A DNA stretch of 64,000 bases, taken from positions 1 through 64,000 of the forward strand of contig JAISYH010000032.1 of NCBI GenBank assembly GCA_031270015.1, written 5' to 3'. Origin of the DNA: Burkholderiales bacterium (GTDB taxonomy: Bacteria > Pseudomonadota > Gammaproteobacteria > Burkholderiales > Casimicrobiaceae). The notes beneath the pieces were generated by a model. That model ran no database searches. It saw nothing but the letters and a program-made list of their open reading frames with translations, and was not told where the DNA came from. A program made the translations under genes and the position numbers. Positions 18,765 to 28,627 of this stretch are shown here, piece by piece. Numbering within the stretch: the first letter of the stretch is position 1; the number at the start of each line of letters is the position of its first letter.

Positions 18765-20531
18765 ATGGATTTTTTCCGTAGCCAGCAAGACGCGCAACGG
18801 CGAACGATCGGCTTTTTATTATTATTCGTCGTTGTCGTTCTATTGGTTGCTTTTATATCTTCATATGTGGTGGTACGGCTCTTTTTCTTTGAAACAACGC
18901 AGATTTCGGATGTCGCCATATTGACGGTCGTTATATTGTGTATTATCGCCACAGGATGTCTCATTCGCGTCGTCATCCTACATCGTGAGGGTGGCGCGGC
19001 GGTGGCACACTCTTTAGGAGGGGAGTTATTGCCAGAAGCAGGAAACAGCGGAGAAGATGATAGATTGCACATTCAACGTTTTCGCAATATCGTTGAAGAG
19101 ATGTCGATAGCGTCGGGAACGCCGGCGCCGGCGCTTTACTGGTTGCCCAATGAAAGCTCGATCAATGCTTTCGTCGCGGGACTGTCGCCATCGGATGCCG
19201 TGTTAGCCGTGACGCGGGGCGCGCTGGAATGTCTCGATCGGAATGAATTGCAAGCTGTCGTCGCGCATGAGTTCGGGCATCTGCTCAATGGCGATATGCG
19301 CTTGAATACACGCGTGGCTTGTTGGCTTTTCGGTATTTTTTCTATTTATATCATCGGACGCTCCATTTTCAGAATACGCGCCAGGGCGAGCAGCGGCGAT
19401 TCTGCCAAAGCGTTCTTGTTAATATTGATTACTGGTCTGGCGTTAATGGCGATAGGCTATTTGGGAAAGATCGGCGGTCGTTTGTTGCAGGCGGCAATAT
19501 CGCGCCAGCGCGAATATTTGGCCGATGCTTCGGCGGTGCAATTCACGCGCCAGAAGGATGGGCTGGCAGGAGCGTTGAAAAAAATCTATTTTCTTTCATC
19601 GGAATTACAAACGGTCAATGCCGATAATTATAACCATTTGTTCTTGAACGACGGTGTCAAAATATCACGTTTATTTTCATCGCATCCTCCATTGCTGGAG
19701 CGTATTCGGAGATTGGATCCGTCGTTTCATCCCGAAATCGAAAGCATGAAATTGAGTCAAGCGCAAAACGGCGATTTTACGGAGCGTATGGATCATGCAA
19801 TTACGACGCAGTTCGCCGCGGAAAATTTGGCACAGAACGATACGACGTCAAGTATGCGAGACGAGTTGGCGTGGCTGTTTGCCGTTTTAATCGACAATAG
19901 TGATAAAGAAATTCAAGAGAAGCAACTTCGGCGAGTCGAAGCGGATTGGGGAGAATATGGCGTGACGGCGTTAGTACGCAAACTCGCCGGAGTCGCTTCC
20001 GCGCAGCCGGTTTATAGACGCCTCACTCGGCTTCGTGTCAGGTTGGCGCGTTTGCGTTATTTGTCAGCACAACAAAAAACGCAGCTTGAAAAAACGTTGT
20101 TTGCGTTAGTTACAGCTAATGAGGAAATTTCGTTACTTGAAGCGGCGGTGGCATATATGGTGCGTCGTTATCTCGACGATATAGAGCATCCGGCGCAAGC
20201 GGAAGTCGCCGGACATTTATCTTATGAGCAATGCCGGCAGTCGGTGGCGTTATTGAAAGTATTGGTTTCGGGGAATCCGCGCACCGCGCCGGAATACTTG
20301 ACACTCGTCACACTCGCCGGAGATTCCGGTCAAGAAGAACCATTGCGCGCGCGAGCGATGGAAAACGCGCTTGATCAACTCAATCGGCTTTCGTTTGAAG
20401 GTAGAAGGCGACTATTTCAAGAATTGGTGCAATCGTGCGGCGATGCCGTAAGCGAAGACCAATGGGAAATAATCGCTCTGATTGCGGTATGTTTACATGC
20501 ATCGCCTTTGTTGGAGGAATCGGACGAATGA
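18765..20531 (+). CDS. M48 family membrane metallopeptidase, copy 1
   Basis: A 588-residue integral membrane protease. Two hydrophobic helices lie at about residues 14-41 and 47-72. The HEFGH zinc motif is at 168-172 and the third-ligand region REYLADASAVQFTR is at 249-262, so the site looks complete; a further hydrophobic stretch lies at about 216-232. The C-terminal half (about 330-588) is helical, and its end (VSEDQWEIIALIAVCL) is reminiscent of TerB-like domains; that is inference. It is much longer than HtpX (about 290 residues). Stop and next start overlap (ATGA), so it is coupled to copy 2. Confidence 0.9.
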   Translation: MDFFRSQQDAQRRTIGFLLLFVVVVLLVAFISSYVVVRLFFFETTQISDVAILTVVILCIIATGCLIRVVILHREGGAAVAHSLGGELLPEAGNSGEDDRLHIQRFRNIVEEMSIASGTPAPALYWLPNESSINAFVAGLSPSDAVLAVTRGALECLDRNELQAVVAHEFGHLLNGDMRLNTRVACWLFGIFSIYIIGRSIFRIRARASSGDSAKAFLLILITGLALMAIGYLGKIGGRLLQAAISRQREYLADASAVQFTRQKDGLAGALKKIYFLSSELQTVNADNYNHLFLNDGVKISRLFSSHPPLLERIRRLDPSFHPEIESMKLSQAQNGDFTERMDHAITTQFAAENLAQNDTTSSMRDELAWLFAVLIDNSDKEIQEKQLRRVEADWGEYGVTALVRKLAGVASAQPVYRRLTRLRVRLARLRYLSAQQKTQLEKTLFALVTANEEISLLEAAVAYMVRRYLDDIEHPAQAEVAGHLSYEQCRQSVALLKVLVSGNPRTAPEYLTLVTLAGDSGQEEPLRARAMENALDQLNRLSFEGRRRLFQELVQSCGDAVSEDQWEIIALIAVCLHASPLLEESDE

Positions 20532-22354
20532 GTGACCATCAGCGTGTCGATTTTTTCAGAAACCAAAAAGAAGCGCGTCGACGCAGCGCGATATTCATTA
20601 TCGGTTTGCTGATTGTGGTGATTGGCGTATTGGTGTTGATTGCCGCGATTGTATGGCTGTTTATGTTATGGTCGGAGGGTGAAAAAGGAAAAACCACTTT
20701 TTTATTTTTGGCGGCAATAATAGGAATGACCATGATAGGCGGCTGCGCTATTCGTTTTTTCGAGTTACGCCGGTCGGGTGGCGCGTCGATTGCGCAACAT
20801 CTCGGTGGTGAACCTGTTCCGCAGTTGAACTTCGACGATTTCGAGCAAGAGATGATGTTCAAACGTTATATCAATATCGCTGAGGAAATATCTATTGTGT
20901 CGCGTGTACCGATGCCGTCTTTGTATTGGTTGCCGAATGAGAAAGCGATTAATGCTTTCGTCGCCGGATTGACGCATGCCGACGCGGTACTGGCGGTGAC
21001 GCGCGGCGCGCTGGAGAGATTGAATCGAGATGAGCTACAAGGAATCATTGCGCACGAGTTTAGTCATTTGTTGAACGGCGATATGCGCCTCAACACGCAG
21101 ACATCCAGTTTATTGTTCGGTTTGCACGCCATTTATGTCTACGGACGGGCAATTATCAGATTCGTTCGTTGTCCTCTGGGCGAATTTCAGGATGAAAAAA
21201 CGGTTGGGTTTTTATTTTCGCCGTTGTTGATTCTTTTTGGCGCAACGTTAAAAGTTTTAGGTTATATCGGTCATTTAAGCGGAAGGATACTGCAGGCTGC
21301 CGCGTTGAGGCAACGGGAGTATCTGGCGGATGCGTTCGCCGTGCAGTTTACGCGGCACGTAAATGGAATTGCCGGTGCGCTCAAGAAAATTTACTACGAT
21401 TCGTCTATGATTTTTTCTCCTGAGGCGGATAATTACAATTATTTTTTCTTCGCCGAAGCGGTCGATCTTTCATGTTTGTTGGCGTCGCATCCGCCGCTTG
21501 TCGAACGGATCCAAGCGTTGGATGGTAAATTCAATCCGGAGGACAGTATTCCCGCGCGTATCGATACCGCGTTGGATGTCGATACGCTCCATCAAACGTT
21601 GCCAATGTGTTTTTCTTCAGATTCTAGGGTAGGATCGGCGGAGACCTTTGGGATGCGCGACGGAGTGACGTTGATTTTTTCCTACTTACTGGATGAGCAC
21701 GACAAAAGCGTTCGCCATCGACAAATCCGTCTCATCGAGCAAGACTGGGAATACGATGTTGCCATGCAAACAAATATTCTCTTTAGGAAATATAGATATG
21801 ACCCCGTTTACCGAAAGCTGATGCGCCTCAGAATTTTTCTCGTACATTTGCATAAGTTGTCCGAGCCGCAGAGGAAACGATTGAAGTCGACCATAGTCGG
21901 GCTGATTGCCGCCAATCAGCAAATATCTTTGCTCGAGGCAGCGATAGCCTATATGGTGCAACATTATCTTACCGATATGAATCAGCCCGGCAAAGTGAAA
22001 ATATCCGGTCATGTCGTTTACGATAGCTGCCGGGAAGCAATCGAGTTACTGAAAATATTGGTGCGGGAAAACAGAAAGAATGCGCCCGGGCAGATTGCGT
22101 TGAATGGATTGAGCGATGGAAATCCGAATGCGCCTGACGCGCAAAAATTGGAAGAAGCGTTGGATCATCTCAACGGGCTTTCGATGGAAGGCAAGAAGCG
22201 TTTTTTTCAGGAATTGACGCAATCGTGCGCCACGTCTTATCTGAGTGAAGATCAGCAGGAAATATTGTCGTTGGTTGCCGTGTGTTTGCACGCGCCGCCA
22301 CTGGATTTGCTGGTCGATCATGTTGGTAACAGATTCACATTATTGCCTGTTTGA
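20528..22354 (+). CDS. M48 family membrane metallopeptidase, copy 2
   Basis: A 608-residue paralogue of the preceding gene, starting at the overlapping ATGA at 20528. It has the same plan: charged FFRNQKEARRR start, two membrane helices (about 20-47 and 56-78), HEFSH at 176-180, REYLADAFAVQFTR, and a helical C-terminal half ending in LSEDQQEILSLVAVCLHAPP. Blocks such as LYWLPNE, INAFVAGL, AVLAVTRGALE and LLNGDMRLNT are shared with copy 1, so the pair arose by tandem duplication. Both zinc sites look intact, so both may be active. An in-frame ATG at 20435 would lie inside copy 1 and is rejected. Confidence 0.9.
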   Translation: MSDHQRVDFFRNQKEARRRSAIFIIGLLIVVIGVLVLIAAIVWLFMLWSEGEKGKTTFLFLAAIIGMTMIGGCAIRFFELRRSGGASIAQHLGGEPVPQLNFDDFEQEMMFKRYINIAEEISIVSRVPMPSLYWLPNEKAINAFVAGLTHADAVLAVTRGALERLNRDELQGIIAHEFSHLLNGDMRLNTQTSSLLFGLHAIYVYGRAIIRFVRCPLGEFQDEKTVGFLFSPLLILFGATLKVLGYIGHLSGRILQAAALRQREYLADAFAVQFTRHVNGIAGALKKIYYDSSMIFSPEADNYNYFFFAEAVDLSCLLASHPPLVERIQALDGKFNPEDSIPARIDTALDVDTLHQTLPMCFSSDSRVGSAETFGMRDGVTLIFSYLLDEHDKSVRHRQIRLIEQDWEYDVAMQTNILFRKYRYDPVYRKLMRLRIFLVHLHKLSEPQRKRLKSTIVGLIAANQQISLLEAAIAYMVQHYLTDMNQPGKVKISGHVVYDSCREAIELLKILVRENRKNAPGQIALNGLSDGNPNAPDAQKLEEALDHLNGLSMEGKKRFFQELTQSCATSYLSEDQQEILSLVAVCLHAPPLDLLVDHVGNRFTLLPV

Positions 22355-22423
22355 ATTAGCTATCATTCGTCGTAGAAATCTTGGCGGCAACGGAAAATAT
22401 TTTTGGAAAGAAAAGACACTTCC

Positions 22424-22452
22424 CTTGATTTTTTTCAAAATAGTGCTATTTC
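22424..22452 (+). promoter_or_regulatory. Possible heat-shock-type promoter upstream of grpE
   Basis: CTTGAT at 22424-22429 and TGCTATTT at 22444-22451, 14 bp apart, loosely resemble a sigma-32 promoter (CTTGAA and CCCCATnT). The same stretch can be read as a weak sigma-70 site (TTGATT, 16 bp, TATTTC). It lies about 30 bp ahead of the grpE start. The match is poor at the -10. Confidence 0.25.
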
Positions 22453-22480
22453 TTGATAATCAGTGACCGGAGAAATGATA

Positions 22481-23059
22481 ATGGCAGAACGAAAACACTC
22501 TAAAACCGAGCAAGAGAAAACGCATCATCATATGCCGAAGCCGTCGCCGACTCTGTCGGAAACGGTGGAGAAGACTGAGCAAGCGGCGGATTTGAGCGCG
22601 TTTTCACAAAAGGCTAAAACCGAAACGGCAGAATTGCGTGACGCGTTTTTGCGCGCTAAAGCAGAAACGGAAAATGTGCGCCGTCGCGCTGAGGAGGATG
22701 TCATCAAAGCGGCGAAATATGGCGCCGAGCGTTTTGCCAGTGAATTGCTCGCCGTGAAAGACGCATTGGAACTGGCGCTTTCGTCGGAGAGCGTGACAGC
22801 GGAACAATTACGCGAGGGCGTTGCGCTAACATTGAAGCAGCTTTCCGCCGCTTTTGAGAAAGCGCGGATTACCGAGATCGATCCGCAGGGGCAGCTATTT
22901 GATCCACATCAGCATCAGGCGATGCAAATGATTGAAGCTGACGCGCCCGCCAATACGGTGGTACAGGTGTATCAAAAGGGTTACTTGATTCATGACCGTG
23001 TTTTGAGACCGGCGATGGTGGTTGTCGCCAAGGCAAAAAATGAGATAGACGATGCTTGA
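22481..23059 (+). CDS. grpE: Nucleotide exchange factor GrpE
   Basis: Co-chaperone that releases ADP from DnaK. Of three close starts (GTG 22463, ATG 22475, ATG 22481) the last has GGAG at the best spacing and yields 192 residues. The protein has a charged flexible N-terminus, a long coiled coil (about residues 45-95, with RAKAETENVRRRAEEDV) and the C-terminal beta domain with GQLFDPHQHQAMQMIEAD and the YLIHDRVLRPAMVVVAK signature. It heads a grpE-dnaK-dnaJ set. Confidence 0.95.
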   Translation: MAERKHSKTEQEKTHHHMPKPSPTLSETVEKTEQAADLSAFSQKAKTETAELRDAFLRAKAETENVRRRAEEDVIKAAKYGAERFASELLAVKDALELALSSESVTAEQLREGVALTLKQLSAAFEKARITEIDPQGQLFDPHQHQAMQMIEADAPANTVVQVYQKGYLIHDRVLRPAMVVVAKAKNEIDDA

Positions 23060-23132
23060 ATTGCGCCTGTCTGCCCCCATTTAGTCGGCATCGAGCAGAA
23101 AAATGTTCAAATTTAAAAATCGGAGATAGAAG

Positions 23133-25082
23133 ATGGGAAAAATTATTGGAATTGACTTGGGTACGACCAACAGTTGCGTGGCGGTTCTCGAAGGAGAACA
23201 ACCTAAAGTCATAGAAAATTCGGAAGGCGCGCGCACGACGCCTTCAGTGGTTGCATATATGGAAGACGGCGAAATTTTGACCGGCGCGCCCGCCAAACGG
23301 CAGGCGGTTACCAATCCTAAAAACACGTTGTACGCGATTAAGCGGCTGATCGGTCGCCGTTTTGAGGAAAAGGAAGTACAGAAAGATATCGACTTGATGC
23401 CGTATGAGATCATCAAAAATGATAACGGTGACGCATGGGTCAATGTGCGCGGCAAAAAAATGGCGCCGCCACAAATTTCGGCGGAAGTGTTGCGCAAGAT
23501 GAAAAAAACTGCTGAAGATTATCTCGGTCAAGAAGTGACCGAAGCGGTGATTACCGTGCCGGCGTATTTCAACGACAGCCAGCGGCAGGCGACAAAAGAT
23601 GCGGGAAAGATTGCCGGTTTGGAGGTCAAACGCATCATCAACGAACCGACAGCCGCCGCGTTGGCGTTCGGTCTCGATAAGAAAGAAGGCGACCGCAAAA
23701 TCGCCGTGTACGATCTCGGCGGCGGTACGTTCGATATTTCGATCATCGAAATTGCCGAAATCGATGGCGAACATCAGTTTGAAGTGTTATCGACCAACGG
23801 CGACACTTTCTTGGGCGGCGAGGATTTCGATCAGCGGTTGATCGACTATATCGTGACCGAGTTCAAGAAAGAGCAGGGTACTGATCTCAAGAACGACGTG
23901 TTGGCATTGCAGCGCCTCAAAGAGGCGACGGAAAAGGCGAAGGTCGAATTGTCGAGTTCGCAGCAGACAGAAATCAATCTACCGTACATCACAGCCGATG
24001 CATCGGGACCGAAACATTTATTGATGAAGATTACGCGCGCGAAATTCGAGGCGCTGGTCGATGATTTGATCGGACGCTCAATCGAACCGTGCCGTGTGGC
24101 GATCAAAGACGCGGGCGTCAAAATTTCGGATATCAGCGATGTAATATTAGTCGGCGGGATGACGCGGATGCCGAAAGTTCAGGAAAAAGTCAAAGAGTTC
24201 TTTGGCAAGGAACCGCGCAAAGACGTGAACCCCGATGAAGCCGTGGCGGTTGGCGCGGCGATCCAAGGTTCGGTGTTGTCTGGAGACCGGCGCGATGTAT
24301 TATTGCTCGACGTGACGCCGCTGTCGCTCGGAATCGAAACGCTTGGCGGTGTGATGACTAAACTGATCAAGAAAAACACGACGATTCCAACCAAAGCGTC
24401 GCAAGTTTTCTCGACGGCGGAAGATAATCAGAGCGCGGTGACCGTGCATGTGTTGCAGGGCGAGCGCGATATGGCGAGCGGTAATAAAAGTCTCGGACAG
24501 TTCAACTTGGAAGGTATTCCCACCGCGCCGCGCGGTATGCCGCAAATCGAAGTGACGTTTGACATTGACGCCAACGGTATCTTGCATGTGTCCGCCAAAG
24601 ATAAAGCGACCGGCAAGGAAAATAAAATCACGATCAAAGCGAACTCTGGACTGTCGGATGGAGAAGTGGATCGTATGGTCAGGGATGCCGAAGCGCACGC
24701 CGAAGAAGACAAGAAGTCGATGGAATCGGTGCAAGCGCGCAACGAACTTGACGGCTTGGTGTACAGCGTCAAAAAATCATTGACTGAATACGGTGATAAA
24801 ATCGGCGCTGATGAAAAAGCGAAGATCGAGGAAGCATTGAAAGACGCCGAAGAAGTCTTGAAAGACAAAAACGCGTCGAAAGAAACATTAACAGCGAAAA
24901 ACGAAACGCTGGCGACGACATCGCAAAAACTGGGTGAAGCGATATACGCCGCTGCGCAAGCGGAAGCGGCGGCACAGCAAGCGCAGTCGGGCGATGGCAC
25001 GGCAAACGGCAATGCCAAAGCAGGTGATGACGCGAAAGTCGTTGACGCGGAATTTACCGAAGTCGATAAGGACAAGCAGTAA
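23133..25082 (+). CDS. dnaK: Chaperone protein DnaK (Hsp70)
   Basis: ATP-driven Hsp70 chaperone of the cytoplasm. The 649-residue protein starts [18 protein letters not shown] (phosphate-1), has [28 protein letters not shown] and the linker [14 protein letters not shown] that leads into the substrate-binding domain. The C-terminal tail is Ala/Gln-rich and ends [14 protein letters not shown], typical for proteobacterial DnaK. A GGAG ribosome site precedes the ATG. A strong hairpin lies between it and dnaJ. Confidence 0.98.
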   Translation: MGKIIGIDLGTTNSCVAVLEGEQPKVIENSEGARTTPSVVAYMEDGEILTGAPAKRQAVTNPKNTLYAIKRLIGRRFEEKEVQKDIDLMPYEIIKNDNGDAWVNVRGKKMAPPQISAEVLRKMKKTAEDYLGQEVTEAVITVPAYFNDSQRQATKDAGKIAGLEVKRIINEPTAAALAFGLDKKEGDRKIAVYDLGGGTFDISIIEIAEIDGEHQFEVLSTNGDTFLGGEDFDQRLIDYIVTEFKKEQGTDLKNDVLALQRLKEATEKAKVELSSSQQTEINLPYITADASGPKHLLMKITRAKFEALVDDLIGRSIEPCRVAIKDAGVKISDISDVILVGGMTRMPKVQEKVKEFFGKEPRKDVNPDEAVAVGAAIQGSVLSGDRRDVLLLDVTPLSLGIETLGGVMTKLIKKNTTIPTKASQVFSTAEDNQSAVTVHVLQGERDMASGNKSLGQFNLEGIPTAPRGMPQIEVTFDIDANGILHVSAKDKATGKENKITIKANSGLSDGEVDRMVRDAEAHAEEDKKSMESVQARNELDGLVYSVKKSLTEYGDKIGADEKAKIEEALKDAEEVLKDKNASKETLTAKNETLATTSQKLGEAIYAAAQAEAAAQQAQSGDGTANGNAKAGDDAKVVDAEFTEVDKDKQ

Positions 25083-25096
25083 TCATGCCGTATATC

Positions 25097-25129
25097 GAAA
25101 ACAGGGGACGGTCTGCCGTTCCCGTTTTC
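25097..25129 (+). other. Hairpin between dnaK and dnaJ
   Basis: A 14 bp stem with a single-base bulge (left arm 25097-25111, right arm 25116-25129) has the loop TCTG and one G-U pair. It starts 14 bp after the dnaK stop. No T-tract follows, so it may stabilise the upstream mRNA end or attenuate read-through into dnaJ rather than act as a plain terminator. Confidence 0.5.
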
Positions 25130-25199
25130 ACATTGACGCTCTCCGATCGTGGGGGCGGCGCAACGCATGTGCGCCACGTGGCTGAAAACAGGAAGATCG

Positions 25200-26333
25200 A
25201 TGGCTAAGAAAGACTATTACGAAGTATTAGGTATAGGACGCGATGCGTCGGAAAATGATATCAAAAAAGCCTATCGCAAGCTGGCGATGAAATATCATCC
25301 CGACCGTAATCCGAACGACAAGACTGCGGAAGAAAAATTCAAGGATGTCAAAGAAGCTTACGAGGTTTTGACGGATGCCAATAAGCGCACCGCTTATGAC
25401 CAATTCGGACACGCGGGCGTCGATCCCAATATGGGCGGCTTTGGCGGCGCGGGCGCTGGTGGTTTTAGCGGTTTTTCCGATGCATTCGGCAATATTTTCG
25501 GAGAAATTTTTGGACAAGGCGCGCGTGTCAATCGCGCCAACGCGGTATATCGCGGCGCGGATTTGCGTTATAACCTTGAACTTACCCTTGAAGACGCGGC
25601 GCGCGGTACAGAATTAAAAATACGCGTGCCGACGCAAGAAACTTGCGAGACCTGTCACGGCAGTGGCGCGAAGCCCGGTACTGAACCGCAATCTTGTCCA
25701 ATGTGTCATGGTCAAGGCGAAGTGCGAATTTCGCAAGGCTTTTTCTCGGTACAGCAAACATGTCCGCAGTGTCACGGACTAGGTAAGATCATTACGGCTC
25801 CTTGTCCGGCGTGTCATGGCGCGGGTCGAGTGAAGAAAAGCAAAACATTATCAGTGAAGATTCCGGAAGGCGTTGATCAGGATGATCGGATTCGCTTGTC
25901 CGGTGAAGGTGAAGCGGGCATCAACGGCGGACCGCACGGTGATCTTTATGTTGTGATTCATCTCAAACCACATCCGATTTTTCGCCGCGACGGCGGCGAT
26001 TTGCATTGCGAAATGCCTATTAGTTTTGGTGCCGCGGCTTTGGGCGATGAAATAGAAATTCCGACGCTGGATGGGCACGCTAAAATCAAAATTCCGGCGG
26101 GAACACAAACGGGACAGGTTTTTCGCTTGAAAGAAAAGGGTATCCGTCCGGTACGCGGTACGCGCACCGGCGATATGTATTGTCATGTATTGGTCGAAAC
26201 GCCGCAGAAGCTGACGGCAAAACAGAAAGAGTTGTTGCGCGAGTTTGAGGAAATTTCACGTGAAGATCCTGATCGGCACAGTCCGCAAGCAAAAAGCTGG
26301 GTCGAGAAAATGAAATCATTTTTTTCGTCGTAA
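25200..26333 (+). CDS. dnaJ: Chaperone protein DnaJ (Hsp40)
   Basis: DnaK co-chaperone that delivers substrates and stimulates ATP hydrolysis. The ATG at 25200 follows AGGAAG; an in-frame ATG at 25149 is unsupported. Domains in order: J domain with YHPDRNPND (HPD intact), Gly/Phe-rich linker with [14 protein letters not shown], four zinc repeats ([32 protein letters not shown]) and the C-terminal beta domains. At 377 residues it is a full type I DnaJ. Confidence 0.97.
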   Translation: MAKKDYYEVLGIGRDASENDIKKAYRKLAMKYHPDRNPNDKTAEEKFKDVKEAYEVLTDANKRTAYDQFGHAGVDPNMGGFGGAGAGGFSGFSDAFGNIFGEIFGQGARVNRANAVYRGADLRYNLELTLEDAARGTELKIRVPTQETCETCHGSGAKPGTEPQSCPMCHGQGEVRISQGFFSVQQTCPQCHGLGKIITAPCPACHGAGRVKKSKTLSVKIPEGVDQDDRIRLSGEGEAGINGGPHGDLYVVIHLKPHPIFRRDGGDLHCEMPISFGAAALGDEIEIPTLDGHAKIKIPAGTQTGQVFRLKEKGIRPVRGTRTGDMYCHVLVETPQKLTAKQKELLREFEEISREDPDRHSPQAKSWVEKMKSFFSS

Positions 26334-26506
26334 ACAATCAAAATTTTGTGCGTAAAAACGCGCCGTACATCGCGTCATAAATGTCATTCAAGTTTTCCGT
26401 TGTTTATGTAATAGTTTTGTGTTTTCGACGAGATGATTTCTTCTGGATTTATTCGACAATGGCTCGCCAATTTCAAAGAATGTCCCAAACAGACAGTTTT
26501 ATTGTG

Positions 26507-26528
26507 CTATCGTAACAACTTACGATAG
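26507..26528. repeat. Perfect inverted repeat, 9 bp arms, CAAC loop
   Basis: CTATCGTAA at 26507-26515 and TTACGATAG at 26520-26528 are exact reverse complements around CAAC. No T-run follows. Sitting about 115 bp ahead of the promoter -35, it could be a binding site for a dimeric regulator or an RNA hairpin; function is inferred only. Confidence 0.55.
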
Positions 26529-26621
26529 GCAAGAGATGCTTCCCTAAAAAATCTTTGATTGACAAAAAGTACACAAATCGGAAGAAACGATCGGTATTTT
26601 TTGCAATCAGGCATAATGACA

Positions 26622-26651
26622 TTGACAAAAATCATTATTTTGGACTAAAGT
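26622..26651 (+). promoter_or_regulatory. Sigma-70 type promoter of the small membrane gene
   Basis: A perfect -35 TTGACA (26622-26627) and TAAAGT (26646-26651) are separated by 18 bp, giving a predicted start near 26658, about 40 nt ahead of the ATG at 26698. The -35 lies in the second copy of the ATTGACAAAAA direct repeat. Confidence 0.5.
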
Positions 26652-26697
26652 ACGTGTGAAGCTTTAGAGATATACGTGTTCTCACCGGGAGACAGAT

Positions 26698-26916
26698 ATG
26701 AGCATGTTTGAAATAGCGGCTTCTTTGTTCTTTTTCGTTGCAGGCGTTCTTACTTTGTTAGGTATTTACTACCTCCTGAAAATGCTTTTATCAAAGAAAA
26801 CGAGAGATAAAAGATATTATCACGACAAAATGAAGGGTAATTCCGTAGCGGATATTTTACTGTGTTTTTTCTTCGGGATCGCATTTCTTGCCGTGGGTTG
26901 GTTTTTGGGTCGGTGA
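26698..26916 (+). CDS. Small two-helix membrane protein, unrecognised
   Basis: A 72-residue protein with hydrophobic helices at about residues 5-29 and 51-71 and a strongly basic/polar loop between them (SKKTRDKRYYHDKMKGN). GGGAG stands 6 nt before the ATG, and a good promoter lies upstream, so expression is likely. By the positive-inside rule the loop should be cytoplasmic. I do not recognise a family. It stands alone, with a hairpin after it, opposite to ldcA. Confidence 0.65.
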   Translation: MSMFEIAASLFFFVAGVLTLLGIYYLLKMLLSKKTRDKRYYHDKMKGNSVADILLCFFFGIAFLAVGWFLGR

Positions 26917-27005
26917 AGTGGACAGACTTCGTTTTTGAGTACGTCGTCACCGACGTGACAGGTGAGGCGTTCTTATCGGAACAATCGCTGGGGTGTAAAG
27001 ATCTG

Positions 27006-27034
27006 AAGCTGCTTGAAGAGTCAAAGCAGCTTTT
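27006..27034 (+). terminator. Probable terminator after the small membrane gene
   Basis: AAGCTGCTT (27006-27014) and AAGCAGCTT (27024-27032) form a perfect 9 bp stem with a 9 nt loop, ending in TTTT. The T-run is short, so strength is uncertain. It lies between the small membrane gene and the end of ldcA, whose stop is at 27060 on the other strand. Confidence 0.45.
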
Positions 27035-27059
27035 CGAAAGGACTACGTTTAAGAAAAGA

Positions 27060-27977
27060 TCAAGGTTGATAATGGTAAATTTTGATCTTGCTTTGCCCTT
27101 GCTTTGCGATGTGTAATGTGCAAGACGCGCCTATTGGTAAGGTCAGTTTATCGCGCGCGTGTCCGAATGGCAGTTTACCGAAGAATGGAATATCGCCGAT
27201 CTTTTGAATATGCGTGATTACCGAGGAAAAGTCATAACCATAATCGTGTGCGCACGTCGGCATTTCACTGAAGTTGCCAAGTAATACGGCTTTTTGGCGC
27301 GGCAATATTCCACTATATAAAAGCTGATAAAGCATCCGTTCGATTCTGTAGGGCGCTTCGCCGACATCTTCAAGAAAGAGAATGCCGTTTTCGATATCCG
27401 GCATATAAGACGTTCCGATCAAATGCGCGATCATCGTCAGATTACCACCCCAAAGTGTGCCTTGCGCGGAAAAATCTTTACCGAGTGGGTTATCCAGCAT
27501 ACATTCGATTTCATATTGATTGGCGTTCAGTAAATCAAAACAATGTTGGGCGGTAAAGTCACTGGGCGTCTCGTCGCCGAAATCATAACAAGCCATCGGT
27601 CCGGCAAAACTGATACGCTGCGCGCACGCAAGCAACGCAAGTTGGAACGCCGTGAAGTCGGAATGACCAAGCCAAAGAGTCGTATCGTGGATAAAAGCAC
27701 TGTAGTCGATTTTGTCGAGCAAACGCGTCCAGCCGTAACCGCCGCGCGCGGGAATCGCAAGTTCGACAGTGTCGTCGCGCAACATACGATAAAGCGCGGC
27801 GAGCCGTTCTTCATCGTTGCCAGCGAAGCGTTGTTCATGGCGCAAAACACCGTGATCCAATGTCACGTGATGTCCGAGTTGCCGTAGATAACCTTGCGCG
27901 CGGATTAAGGCGCTTTCATCGCGCACATTACCGGCGGGCGCGTAAATTCCGATGTGAAAATGTTTGTGCGTTTTCAT
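27060..27977 (-). CDS. ldcA: LD-carboxypeptidase (muramoyltetrapeptide carboxypeptidase) LdcA
   Basis: S66-family serine peptidase that trims the terminal D-Ala from tetrapeptides during cytoplasmic peptidoglycan recycling. The 305-residue protein has an N-terminal IGIYAPAGNV strand, ARGGYGWTRLLD, and GHSDFTAFQLAL, where the Ser is the nucleophile. LWGGNLTMIAHLIGT, FLEDVGEAPYRIERML and PFGHARDKLTLPIG supply the expected Glu and His of the triad. It has no signal peptide. It starts 6 bp after the tadA stop, so the two form a minus-strand unit. Confidence 0.92.
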   Translation of the reverse strand: MKTHKHFHIGIYAPAGNVRDESALIRAQGYLRQLGHHVTLDHGVLRHEQRFAGNDEERLAALYRMLRDDTVELAIPARGGYGWTRLLDKIDYSAFIHDTTLWLGHSDFTAFQLALLACAQRISFAGPMACYDFGDETPSDFTAQHCFDLLNANQYEIECMLDNPLGKDFSAQGTLWGGNLTMIAHLIGTSYMPDIENGILFLEDVGEAPYRIERMLYQLLYSGILPRQKAVLLGNFSEMPTCAHDYGYDFSSVITHIQKIGDIPFFGKLPFGHARDKLTLPIGASCTLHIAKQGQSKIKIYHYQP

Positions 27978-27983
27978 GTTTTG

Positions 27984-28499
<516 letters not shown>

Positions 28500-28627
28500 C
28501 TAACTTTTTTGCTATTTTTTCGATTTTAGTACCGTCTTTTACATCCGCGCGGTTTAGAATGATGACATCAATGTGTACCATGAATCGGGCGCTTTCTTTT
28601 AAAACAGGCGGATTTTAGAATAGGACG

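Larger units (their letters stand above)
26334..26697. other. Intergenic region dnaJ to small membrane gene
   Basis: These 364 bp hold no recognisable gene. They are clearly more AT-rich than the flanks. Visible elements are a perfect 22 bp inverted repeat (26507-26528), an 11-base direct repeat ATTGACAAAAA at 26558-26568 and 26621-26631, and a promoter that uses the second repeat as its -35. No convincing terminator for dnaJ was seen. Confidence 0.5.

Noticed and set aside
24428-25177. 249-codon minus-strand frame inside dnaK
   Set aside because: Antisense to a clearly conserved gene; low-complexity Ser/Ala composition and no family motif.
26862-27116. 84-codon plus frame running from the small membrane gene into the ldcA end
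   Set aside because: Overlaps a better-supported gene and the hairpin terminator; no start signal.
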